From assembly GCA_036417435.1 (NCBI GenBank), contig CM070919.1, positions 36,076,318 to 36,140,317 of the forward strand: a DNA stretch of 64,000 bases, in the 5' to 3' direction. A program made the translations under genes and the position numbers. The DNA comes from Inia geoffrensis. Taxonomy: Eukaryota; Chordata; Mammalia; Artiodactyla; Iniidae. Below the pieces are notes generated by a model. It was not told where the DNA came from. It searched no databases and was given only the letters and a program-made list of their open reading frames with translations. Shown one piece after another: positions 43,690 through 54,304 of this stretch; position 1 is the stretch's first letter; each line of letters starts with the position of its first letter.

Positions 43690-46575
43690 CATCTTGAATA
43701 GGTGCCAGGAAGGCTCTACAGTGGAGTGTTACATTTTGTGGACAAAAAGTGCTTTAAAGAGGCTGCCTCAAGTGACTGATGCCAAACAGATTGTGAAAGC
43801 AGTGGTTTACGTGAAGCCGTTAGCCAGAGGGACTGACGTTCCTTGTCCTTTGCCATGCAGTTATCTTGCAGCCTTCCTGATGCTTTTAAGTAGCTCTGGC
43901 TGCCTGTGGATTCTTGGTCTATCCAGTGCAGAAATTCCAGCACTAAACCTGGGAAACATACCTGATACCATTCCTGGGTTTTTTAGGTCACTCCAGACAC
44001 TGAACTGAGGCCTCTATTTTTGGACTGTCTAGATAACTCCAAGGACAGTAACTGGCAATAACAAAACCTTTTTGACCATGCCATTTTATGGGAACTAAAG
44101 AGAATTTGGGGTAAATATATATTCCCGGGAAGATAATTTCGCTTGTTTTTAGGGCTGTGTTCAACAACAAATATATTCACTGAAAATTTTCAAAGCACAA
44201 TTATACAACTTACCCCTTTAGTTATCAGAGTTGAGAAAGTATGGGAGACTCATCTGGGCTTAGACCATTTGGCTAAGGCTTATCTTTGACCTCTTTGAAG
44301 TATAACAGCAGTTACCTTCCTGTCTTACTACTGAGTGTTCCCAAATGCTGACAAACTCAACAGCTACACATTAACAGCCACCAAATATACAACAATTAGA
44401 TGGGAACATGGCATCATGCCTGTTTTCAATACCAGAGGCACACAGAAGCCCATTTTCTCAAGAAATTCTTCAGCATAAACATGCCTGTGAATATTCAGTA
44501 CTCAACCCACTTCATTCTGTGTAACCTTAATGGCCTTTTTTAAGGTGTATTTTATGTGGATTTTGTGTGATAGAGAGAAAAAAAAAAAGAGTTCCACTTT
44601 TTCACAACGTACTCTACTAGACCAGCTCTCTTTTTTGAGATGTCAAATACCTACTTTATTATGTTGAGAAAGTGACAGTCCATTTAAATCAAAATTTATG
44701 GCGAACAGGAGGCGCTGGAAGGACTTTGGCTAATCACTGTAATGTCCCCAAGAAATGGTAAATGAAAGCGTAAGGAAATTGAGTTAACACAAATTAAAAG
44801 TTCACATACTTACGGAATTATATTAGAAGACCTACAACTTAATTAAATTATCTGAAACTGCTCATCTAGCTTCTACTGTACTAGTGAACATTTTTGCAAT
44901 TTTACTTTTAGATATATATGAAGTAATAGGTTTGGATTGGGTCAAAGTGGGAGAACCCTAACGAGGCAGAACGGGCGAAAAGCTAATCCATCATGAAGCA
45001 TCATTCTGAATCTTTATGCTGAACATTACTAGGCAGAGCTTTCCCTGGTTAGTTGGTTACTCTCTTATATCTATCATTCTGACGTTTTGAATAATTGAAA
45101 AATCAAGTAGGAATTCTGTACACAACAAAATAATCTAATGGAGAAGAAATGTGTTACTGATCACCTAATCTTTGCTTTTTTTTAACTCATATTTGTTTTA
45201 TCAACTGTAGAGGCTCAAGAAGTGATAAACGTACAGAATTTTTAAAATTAAAGGCATCGTTAACAGACTTTCCACAAAGGACAATTTCCTGAGACGCAAA
45301 AGACAAAATTTAGATATAAAGGCACATAATTAATGCTTGTTTATCTACTTTGAATTCATTTAAGGTCAGTGAGTTCTTAAATCCAAGGTACCATGCGGTA
45401 GAATTATTACTTTCAAAATACTTTTAATACACAGTGCAGGATATTCGATAATTGAATATATGTGGCATTTCCTTCTTGTAAGGTTACCAACCTAACTTTG
45501 TTGAGAAGAGTAGAAAGTCTTCATAACTGAGGTTTGCCACAAATTACGTGTGTATGGCTCTTTCTGGGGTCAGCCCAAAATGAATCTGTGCTCCCTTAAA
45601 GAAAGTGCCAGAGCAGCTGGGAAGTTTGTGTGCAGTGAAAGAAATGGAACCTTTTAATTCAGTCCTTCGTATACAATTTAGATGTAGAACTGTAATTTTT
45701 TTTTTAAGTCATAAAACCTTTGGAGAAGCTCTGCCATTTCTTTTCTTTTCTGATGGAACTACATGTAAAGAATAAATTAATTGCCAGAATACTTGGTAAC
45801 ATAGACATGCACACACTAAGAAATGAATAAGAAAAAATACGGCCTCCTGCAGACTTGTTTCTAGCTGCTTGCCTGGGGGAAAAAAGTAAGCTGCCTCCTC
45901 TGCACTGCCTTTAGAGAATTAATTCTCATATGAAATGAAAGGTCCCGTCCAATCCTATTTCACCGTAGCTTTGAGGGCTTGACTGTCCCCAAGCAAGAGA
46001 CTTCCCTTGATTGTTTCCTGCTGACATCACTTTACACCAGAAGGTGGCAATTGTTTTAATAATCACACTAACAAATCTGTTGTGCCATCTGATTAGATTT
46101 TTAGAGATAGTGTTCATTTGGTTCTTGTCAAGAAGATGCCTTTTAAAATCAGTAGCATTCACTTGTAGATTTCTTTCTCAGGATGGTTTTTCCACACCCA
46201 TTAGCTGGCTGAAGCATTGTACCTCTTTTAGGATAACGTAAGCTGCAAATTTTCTCTATATCTCCGTATTAAACCTTGTTCTTTCACCTGAACAAGGAAC
46301 AGGATGCCATATAAGCTGTCAATTCTAGTGAAGGGATAGCATGATAAAAGTATAAGTATATAGTATCATGGAAAATGTGAAGAATGCACTTAATTTCTCC
46401 CTTAGAAGGAAAACTGGTGCAGACTTTCTTCAGTTGACCATGATAGCTGAAAAGTGTAGTGTACTCATAAGATTCATGTCAATATACAATGAAAAACCAT
46501 TCACATATAAATTACAAGGCGTGTATGTCTAACTTAACCTCACAAGATAGCAAAATTCCATCAGTTGCTCAATTA
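43690..46575. other. No gene recognised
   Basis: About 2.9 kb of AT-rich unique DNA. A plus-strand acceptor-like CTGGGTTTTTTAG ends at 43987 without a paired donor. No coding signature. Confidence 0.45.
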
Positions 46576-46590
46576 AGACTGAGTGGAAGG

Positions 46591-46939
46591 GGCTTCCCTG
46601 GTGGCGCAGTGGTTAAGAATCTGCCTGCCAGTGCAGGGGACACGGGTTCGAGCCCTGGCCCGGGAGGATCCCACATGCCGCAGAGAAGCTAAGCCCGTGC
46701 ACCACAACTACTGAGCCTACGCACTAGAGCCCGCGAGCCACAACTATTGAAGCCCACGAGCCACAACTACTGAAGCCCGTGCGCCTAGAGCCCGTGCTCC
46801 ACAACAAGAGAAGCCACCGCAGCGAGAAGCCTGCGCACCGCAACGAAGAGTAGCCCCCGCTCGCCACAACTAGAGAAAACCCACACGCAGCAACGAAGAC
46901 CCAATGCGGCCAAAAATAAATAAATTCATAAAACAAAAA
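46591..46939 (+). mobile_element. CHR-type SINE, long form (about 350 bp)
   Basis: Head GGCTTCCCTGGTGGCGCAGT with a pol III A box (TGGCGCAGTGG, 46602-46612) and B box (GGTTCGAGCC, 46645-46654) derived from a tRNA. The body holds three near repeats of CCACAACTACTGAAGCCC type, then CAGCAACGAAGACCCAATGC and an A-rich tail. A 13-bp target duplication ACTGAGTGGAAGG flanks it (46578-46590 and 46940-46952). This long subtype is the older CHR form shared more widely among hippos, ruminants and whales. Confidence 0.95.
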
Positions 46940-46954
46940 ACTGAGTGGAAGGTA

Positions 46955-48650
46955 AAAGCCTTCTTGGTGCTCCACAGTTCACAAAAAGCCTAACAGCTTC
47001 CTTAACCGTTTGACAAAATGCACAGAAACCTCCAAAATACCAGCACACTGGAACTGTCTGAGGATTTATCTCCTAAGACAATTTTGCAAAATCTGTCATC
47101 TGAACACTGTTTGCCATCCATAAAGAGAGAGGAAGAGGAAGGGGCAGAGAATAATGTTGTCTCTGGGAAGCCACAGCATTCATTCCAGATGGTCTCTTTT
47201 TTTCCACAGCTTAGGTTACCTACATGACAAAAGGGGGAGAGGCCAGGGGTGAGCACTCTTTTTTTTTTTTTGTAAAACTGAGAACTCCAGACATTTGTCA
47301 TCCAGAAAAAATGCCTGCCTCTCAGCAGGGTAGATTTTTAAAAATTGTTCTTAGCTCCTGTCTCTAATTGGGCTTCCTCGACTTTTCACACAGCCTTTCC
47401 CCCGCAAGTCCACAAAAGCCAAAGTTCTCCCACACCTAGTCACCACTGACAGGCCCATAAATCACACGAAGTTGCAAAGAATTGTTTTTCACATTATGCA
47501 ATTAATGCCTAGAATGTAGAAAACCATTTTATAGTATCAAACATATTAAAGCAATAAGAAATAGCATGTCAGATTTCTCATTAGTAAATTCTAATAATGG
47601 CTAACAAAAAGTGTAGCTATCTATTAATATTTTTTTCTCCAATTCACACTTAAAAGAAAAATATTACAGTGTCTTTTCGTATCCGTGCAGCGCTCACAGA
47701 GGAATTTATTATACCAAAGTGATCTGGCATGCCTAAACTAGCGTGAGCAGTATGAAAATTTAAAGAAAGCTGAATGCCCATTCTTTAATTTTACTAAAAT
47801 AATGAAAAACATATATTATTTGGGCTCACGAAACATGTAAGTACTGACTCAAATGAAGCATCTATTTTGTACATATATATTGCATTTTTCTACTGAATAT
47901 TAAAAACCATTTCCTTATAATGCTTTTCTTGCTTCTATCCCCTAAATGTAAGAAGAAATATGAATCTTGAAAACCACCAAGTCTGTCTAGCCTCTGTCAT
48001 TTTCAGCGAACTTTTCCCTTTAACTCTGAGGGACTACTCTAAGTTGAAATGTGTAAGCTCAATCACAGCTTGTAAATTTTAATAGCAGAAGTAGAGTAGC
48101 AATAGTTGCTCTTCCTTTGAAATGCATCGGCAGTAATGTTAGGGCAGTTGGAGGGCTTGGTTTATTTTTTGGGAAACGTTCAGATGTAAATATTAAACCG
48201 TTACAGTGGGACTTAGAGCAAGAATTGTCTTTTGCCTCCCAGCTACTGGCCTGACTGGTTCGCTCAGGCCTTTCAGAGCAGCCCACTCTGGAGTCACGTA
48301 CAAATTGTGACACACCAGATGGGCATCTCCCAGATGTGGCAGAAATGAACACTGTCGTTATAGCCCTGATCCTGTAGGAAGCTAGTGAAGACACCATTGC
48401 ACAGGGATTAGCATTTGCGAATTCTAAAAATCTGTTGATATTAAAAAAAACCAAAACTTTTTTACCTTCCACATGTCTGCTTCTTGACGCATCTGTCTAC
48501 CTGCCGTGGAGCACAGACCCTTGAATATTACATGAGAAACAGGGAAGCGAGCTATGGCTGAGGAAGAAAAGGGGAGAGAGATTTGAAATATATTCATTAG
48601 TTTTTGTTCAAGTTCAATTTTATGGGCTTTTTACAGGAAGGTGTTTTCTC
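46955..48650. other. No gene recognised
   Basis: Unique sequence. The open stretch on the minus strand at 48472-48059 (137 codons) has no ATG at its 5' end and no family signature. Confidence 0.45.
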
Positions 48651-48654
48651 TTCG

Positions 48655-48678
48655 TTTTTTTTTTTTTTTTTTTTTTTT
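48655..48678. repeat. T24 homopolymer
   Basis: 24 consecutive T. No retrotransposon body is recognisable on either side, though it could be the tail of a decayed minus-strand insertion. Confidence 0.9.
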
Positions 48679-48879
48679 GCTCTATTTCTGGCATCAATTG
48701 TGCTGGAGTTTGCTTTTGAGTAAGAAAGGTTGAACGGTAGATTAAAGGTAAGATGCAGCAGTAAACTGCGGTAGAATTAGGTTATAGTTGCAAAAATCTC
48801 CTTCTTCTTTTGTTTTGTTTTGGGGTTGAGTACTCTCAGAGATAAAAATGGGTCTCTAAATCACAGATTATGGCTCTGG

Positions 48880-49040
48880 GGAATTGAAAACACATTGACT
48901 AAATATAAAGAATCCTACACTGGGACGCAGAAGGCCTTGGAAAGTACCAACATTGCAGTTATTCACCGAGTAGTTTTGAACAAGTCGTATAACCTCTGTG
49001 GGCCTCGGTTTCTTAGTTCTAAGATTATTCTAACATTGTA
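48880..49040 (+). mobile_element. MIR SINE fragment
   Basis: AACAAGTCGTATAACCTCTG, TGGGCCTCGGTTTCTTAGTT and CTAAGATTATTC match the MIR core; the 5' part is weak. Confidence 0.65.
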
Positions 49041-49135
49041 AGTGAATATTTTGAATTCTCCCAAAGTGTATTTGGTGCAAAGAAGAAATATAACACATTT
49101 TTTTTTCTTTAACTTGTGTTTCACAAAGAAATCCA

Positions 49136-49322
49136 GGGCTTCCCTGGTGGCGCAGTGGTTGAGAGTCCACCTGCCGATGCAGGGGACACGGGTTCGTGCC
49201 CCAGTCCGAGAAGATCCCACATGCTGCGGAGCTGCTGGGCCCGTGAGCCATGGCCGCTGAGCCTGCGCTCCGCAACGGGAGAGGCCGCAACAGTGAGAGG
49301 CCCGCGTACCGCAAAAAAAAAA
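49136..49322 (+). mobile_element. CHR-type SINE, short cetacean form
   Basis: GGGCTTCCCTGGTGGCGCAG head, A box 49148-49158, B box GGTTCGTGCC at 49191-49200, body ending GTGAGAGGCCCGCGTACCGC then an A tail. An 11-bp target duplication AAAGAAATCCA lies at 49125-49135 and 49323-49333. Low divergence from the copies at 49.6 and 61.5 kb suggests fairly recent insertion. Confidence 0.96.
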
Positions 49323-49621
49323 AAAGAAATCCAAAACAGAGTTGCTAACCCATCATAAATATAGTCACAAAACCTCTCAGCGGATCACTGAAACACATCC
49401 TGAACCTCCTCAAGTCCATGGGCTGCCCAGGGCTCATGGGCTACAGGCTTAGGATTCCCATGATTGAATTCAGAGACTACAAAGGAAAATGTCCTAATTA
49501 AAAGAAATGCTTATTTTATGCAGATTTACACAATAAGTTCATTCCTACAAGCTAAGTCTGTTTTCATTCAGGGTTGTTGCAGGTCCGTAGAAGTGAAAAA
49601 ATATTTAAAATGATACACTTA

Positions 49622-49829
49622 TTTCTTTTTTTCTTTTGCGGTATGTGGGCCTCTCACTGTTGTGGCCTCTCCCGTTGTGGAGCACAGGCTCCAGACGCGC
49701 AGGCTCAGCGGCCACGGCTCACGGGCCTAGCCGCTCCGCGGCATGTGGGATCTTCCCAGACCGGGGCACGAACCCGTGTCCCCTGCATCGGCAGGCAGAC
49801 TCTCAACCACTGTGCCACCAGGGAAGCCC
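49622..49829 (-). mobile_element. CHR-type SINE, short cetacean form, inverted
   Basis: The plus strand starts with a T-rich tail and GCGGTATGTGGGCCTCTCAC and ends CACTGTGCCACCAGGGAAGC, the complement of the head. Flanking duplications AAAATGATACACTT (49607-49620) and AAAATAATACACTT (49830-49843) differ by one base. The same 14-mer occurs again at about 50091. Confidence 0.96.
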
Positions 49830-49847
49830 AAAATAATACACTTTTAA

Positions 49848-50090
49848 TACTGTATTATATCCTCACAAGTTGCTGTGAGAGTAGATCTTAAATGCTCTCA
49901 CCACAAAAAAGAAATGGAAATAGCCGACATAATGCAGGTATTAGCTAACAGTAGGGTGGTAATCATTTTTCAATATTAAGTATATCAAATCAACATGTTG
50001 TACACCTTCAACTTACACAATGTTAATATTCATGTATATCTCAATATAGCTGGAAAAAATAAATAAATTTAAGTTTTCATCACACACAAA
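49848..50090 (+). mobile_element. L1 3' end fragment
   Basis: GAGAGTAGATCTTAAATGCT, CTCTCACCACAAAAAAG, AATCAACATGTTGTACACCT and TATATCTCAATATAGCTGGA, then AAAAAATAAATAAATT, match an L1 3' UTR with a tail. It lies between two copies of AAAATAATACACTTTT (49830-49845 and about 50091-50106), which look like its target duplication. Confidence 0.8.
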
Positions 50091-50109
50091 AAAATAATAC
50101 ACTTTTGGG

Positions 50110-50670
50110 GGGAAACACCCAAAATCAAGACTGTGACCAACTCCGAAGGGAAATTCCTCTTCATTGGATAAAGATGAAGGCACGTGATGTCATATGAGAC
50201 CGTCTGGTGCTTGATGTCAATGAATACATGAAAATGAAGCATCCAAACTCTTTCTCTTGTATTACACTTCCAGACCATGTCGTATCAACTTGTGCTGGTA
50301 GACGATAGCATTACTATCAATGAAGGATGGAAGTCTGAGATCTGGCGACTTGGACTTGCCGACTCCCTCCCTACTTCCTTTCACGCTAAATCCATTAGTG
50401 GAGATGGGTCGGCATTAATGAACAAGAAGGACCAAATAGCTGTGTCCCTTCAGGGACGGTTCTATGTGACACTCGGTCCACACTCTGCCCACACATGGCC
50501 GCAAGATGTTTGCCCTATTCGGTGACATTTTTTTATTGATTTGTTTATCCTCTGTGCTTCAAGCCAATTTTCCCCTAGGTGGCTTACACTTCTTATACTT
50601 AAAATGTATTAAAAAGTTACAGTCTCTGACAGGGAAGCCTTCAAAAATAAATGGATGAAAGACTCTGGCA
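50110..50670. other. No gene recognised
   Basis: Unique sequence; an 82-codon plus-strand open stretch (50277-50525) shows no known domain. Confidence 0.45.
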
Positions 50671-50679
50671 TTCATCTTT

Positions 50680-50780
50680 GTAACCTTTGGGAGCCTTATA
50701 GACGGTTGGGCACTGTGGCCTCTACACAGTAGGTGCTCTGTAAATGCTCACTGAATGGAACTGAATTGAACTGTATTGTC
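50680..50780 (+). mobile_element. L2 LINE 3' end
   Basis: CAGTAGGTGCTCTGTAAATG then CTCACTGAATGGAACTGAAT matches the L2 3' terminus. Confidence 0.6.
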
Positions 50781-50799
50781 AGATTCGGAACCGTTTCAT

Positions 50800-53460
50800 A
50801 TGATCGTATTTTCACCTTTCTATCCCACTGTAGTTGTAGACACATATCTGAAGATATAGGTGTACATATATATTTCTAAAAATAATTTTACACCAGTGAA
50901 TCCAGATGAAATATATAGTGAATTTTTCCATCGTGGGTTGATATTGAATACTTTAAGTGTTATACTTACAAATGACTTTTGTTATGAACACAAAAAGAGC
51001 CATAGGATTTTCTGGATCATAAAATAACTGTAGGTTAGAACTGTGTCTTATAATTGGAACGCAGCAGCGTACGGATCATCTGACCTTATGGTCTTCAGAG
51101 GGTATCCCTTGTCACCTAGGGGTTCCTTCAAGTACCCTAAGGGCTAACAAGAAACAGGAAGGCAGATAAAGGGACATAGGCCACCCCCGTCCCTTCAACA
51201 GAGAAGTCCACTTCCATGGCGTTGATACAGTAATACATTGGGCTTCTCTGTAGAGAAGTATTCACTGCTTTAAACATAACGAAAGCCACTAATCTTTAAC
51301 ATAAAAAGAGAGAGAGGAGGAACCGTTTTGCTAACCTTTGTCAAGGTTATGCCACGTAACTATGGGGTACATGAAGCATGACCGGAAATGAGGTCTCCTG
51401 ACACCCAGTCCAGTCAGGGCTTGCCTAGGTTGCAGAAAAGTGCTACGAGAAAAATAGACCTTCCTGGATTAGTCTGGGTCACCCCAACATGGGTCTCTAC
51501 AGCAGCAACGCAGGAAGTCAAAAGGAACGGAAAATCAATCAACAATCAACCAAGACACCAGCCTTGACCGACACTCCCCGCTAGTCACAATAATTTGCAA
51601 GAAGCTAATGCCTAGTAAGGCTTTATCGACTTGTAAAAACTACCAGTCTCCCCCTCTCTCTCCTACTACAGAAGGCAAAACTTTGCTGCTTATTTCCCCT
51701 ATGGCTACGAAAAAGTAAACAGAATCATTCGGTTACTTCGGGACGCCAGGATTCTGATTTTAGTTCATTCCTGTGATATCTAAAATACACGTATTTGCTT
51801 AATTTATGACTGAGCCCTTCGATTTCATATTATTTGTATGTGAGGTTTTACTTTCATAAATCAGTATTGCATTTATCTATTCATCTGGTGCCACACTAGT
51901 TATTAAGAGTCTTTAGCCAATGCTACCAAATATAAATCAATACTATATAGTATTAGCTATAAGTATCTTTGAGGAAAAGACATGGTATATTACTTCATAG
52001 TATATTTAATGCTTTTAATATGCTATCATATTCATAAAGGCAATATTGACTCAGTCCAACGGGTCTGTGCTCCAAGAGCAAAAAATCATTTTCATTATTA
52101 ACCAGCTGAAGTCTCATTAGACTTTAAGATTTTCCGTATCTGGAGGATTTTTTTTTTTTGATGATCAGGCTCATGCTTTTAAACTCTTAGAACCACTGAA
52201 TGGTAGCAAACTTTAAATTCTCTGTATAATATCTAAGGTTAACTGAGCTTTACCTAGTGATTGCTCAAGGTGACATTATTTTAAAGACAGTGAAGAAATA
52301 CTTGTAAAAGAAACACTCCCCCGATCCGTGGGAATATGTAGGGTGTGCTTTTTTGATGGACAAGCAAAAGCAATAATGTTTAGCAACAGACCACCCCATA
52401 GTGGGAACCGCTTTTCAGCCTGGTTTTTGTCAGAACAACAGCTGTTCCATCAGTCAATTAATGACCAGGGACAAAATGCATTTTCTTAAATCAGTTAGCA
52501 GCCCCTCCAACTGAATAAAAGCCCTGGGTATGCTTTTCAACAACAAAACAAGAGCTAGGAGTGAATAGAGCTAAGATCATAAATTCTTGGAAATACAGTT
52601 CTAAAAGCTGAAAACAACATATAGAGGTTAGTTGGTCATACCATGCCCTTGGCAGGACTCCAGTAACTCATCCTAGGAAGACAAGAAATACATATACATT
52701 TTTTCAGTATATATACAAACACATGTGTATACGTATACCTAGTGTGTTTGTGTGTACGCAGAGAATGAGATTCCCACTATTTCTTATCAGCTGATGTTAC
52801 TAACGACCTTCACGGCAAGAAATCCATTGTAATCCAGCCTCTATTCCACATTCAGTGGCAGAAACACAGTCATGTCATCCCCAAATGGATATTATTATAG
52901 CTCTTCATTATCTTCCATAAAATCATTCATAATTTTAGTATTACACATGCTTTCTGGCTTCTTTAGAGAAATAATAACAGTTTATTTAATCTCCCTTCTT
53001 AGGTTTTATCTTCTAATCCCTTTGTCCTACTTCTAAAATATCATTGTTAATCTAAATCAAATTTTCCTGGCATGATGATTTGAGTATATTAGATGCTTTA
53101 ACAAAATTGAGTTATAAAACTATCATTCCCCCTTGTAATAACAGAGTTAGTATTCAGATATAGGTATTTAAGCACATATCCATTGACCAAGTTTCAGTGA
53201 CCAAGTACGGGCGAAAGTGAAACTCATAATTCCCACTCAGAAAAAACGAAAGGCGCGAGCGCTTCCTGAGAGTCAACATACCAACGTATATTCACTAAAA
53301 AAAAGGGCACCAGTTTGAGAAAACCAGCTGGAAAACGAGGAGCGCTTGCAAAACAAGTTCAAATAACGAGTCAGGAAAACAAAACCTACACTAGGTATAT
53401 AGACCCGAAGAAATTCTATGCCAAGTATTAGTTGGAAGGGTGAAAGAGTAAAGAAATGAA
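50800..53460. other. No gene recognised
   Basis: About 2.7 kb of AT-rich unique DNA with a T11 run near 52151 and TA/TG-rich 52680-52760. No gene evidence. Confidence 0.45.
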
Positions 53461-53499
53461 GAAAGGGATGCTCAAGTATTGCCTAAATATCCGTAATCA

Positions 53500-53945
53500 C
53501 TAGAAACAATTCCCACCTGTAGGGCTGAGGTCACCCAGGTAACAGCAACTGCGGAAAGTAGCTTGCAACCCTCCGCCAGGGGAGCTAAAGGCGAGAGCTG
53601 AGACTTCTGCAGCCTCGGAGCTGAAAGGAGGGGCCCTGCATACTTGGTGCTCAAACCTCTGAGGTCAACAAGTGCATGGTGGTTTGGCTAGCAAAGGGCA
53701 GGATGGTAGCCCGCGGGGCACGGCGTAGCTGGCGCCAACAGTGCCAAAGGGAGATGGGGGCTTGCGCCTTAGCTCTCTTCTTCTATTGGGGCGGTGCCGA
53801 CAGGACCTGGGAACAAAAAAGAAGTTTTTATTTTCCTTCCTCCTGCCTTCCAATTGTCTACCATTTGCGGAAGCTTACAAGATGCCAAGTGCAAGGGAGT
53901 GCGGAAATGTAGTTTGCAGACTCCGAGCCCTAGCGCCATGAAGCA
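53500..53945. other. Moderately CpG-bearing unassigned segment
   Basis: GC-richer than its surroundings with about 17 CpG in 400 bp (CCGCGGGGCACGGCG near 53711). It may be decayed 5' sequence of the element that follows, or a weak regulatory region. No ORF with a family signature. Confidence 0.35.
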
Positions 53946-54304
53946 GGGTGTAAAAGAATGGACTTGAAGCCTAGAGACACTGTGTACCCAGATGCTGGAT
54001 TGCTGCCAGATGTCCCAACTTCAGAATTATCTCTCATCTCCACCTCACCGTCATCGCTTAATGCCACTCTGTGGAAAGCCAAGTTCTCTGAAAACCATTC
54101 ACTCCGATGTATGAATAGCTGATTACTCTCCTGTAACCATCTCAAAGATACCCGTAATTTAAACCATGCTAGCCACCTCCAAACCAATCCTTTACTGTTA
54201 GAATTTTAGGAAGAGGGACATGTTGGGGAGCAACAGGATCTTACTTTGGATTTATCAGGCAAGTGAGGAGGTCCTCCTGAATTACTGAGTTGGGAAGTTC
54301 ATTA

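Noticed and set aside
46602..46660. tRNA-like sequence with A and B boxes.
   Set aside because: It is the tRNA-derived head of a CHR SINE, not a tRNA gene: no acceptor stem, and SINE body and tail follow.
46755..46880. Regularly spaced CCACAACTA-type repeats, considered as a CRISPR-like or minisatellite array.
   Set aside because: They are internal repeats of the CHR SINE body; the genome is eukaryotic and the spacing matches the SINE consensus.
48059..48472. 137-codon minus-strand open frame.
   Set aside because: It begins with GTG, shows no domain, and lies in unique AT-rich DNA without splice framing.
49042..49358. Open frames across CHR SINEs (also 49574-49891 and 61436-61837).
   Set aside because: They are translations of SINE or SINE-L1 junction sequence. 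The same peptides recur at each SINE copy.
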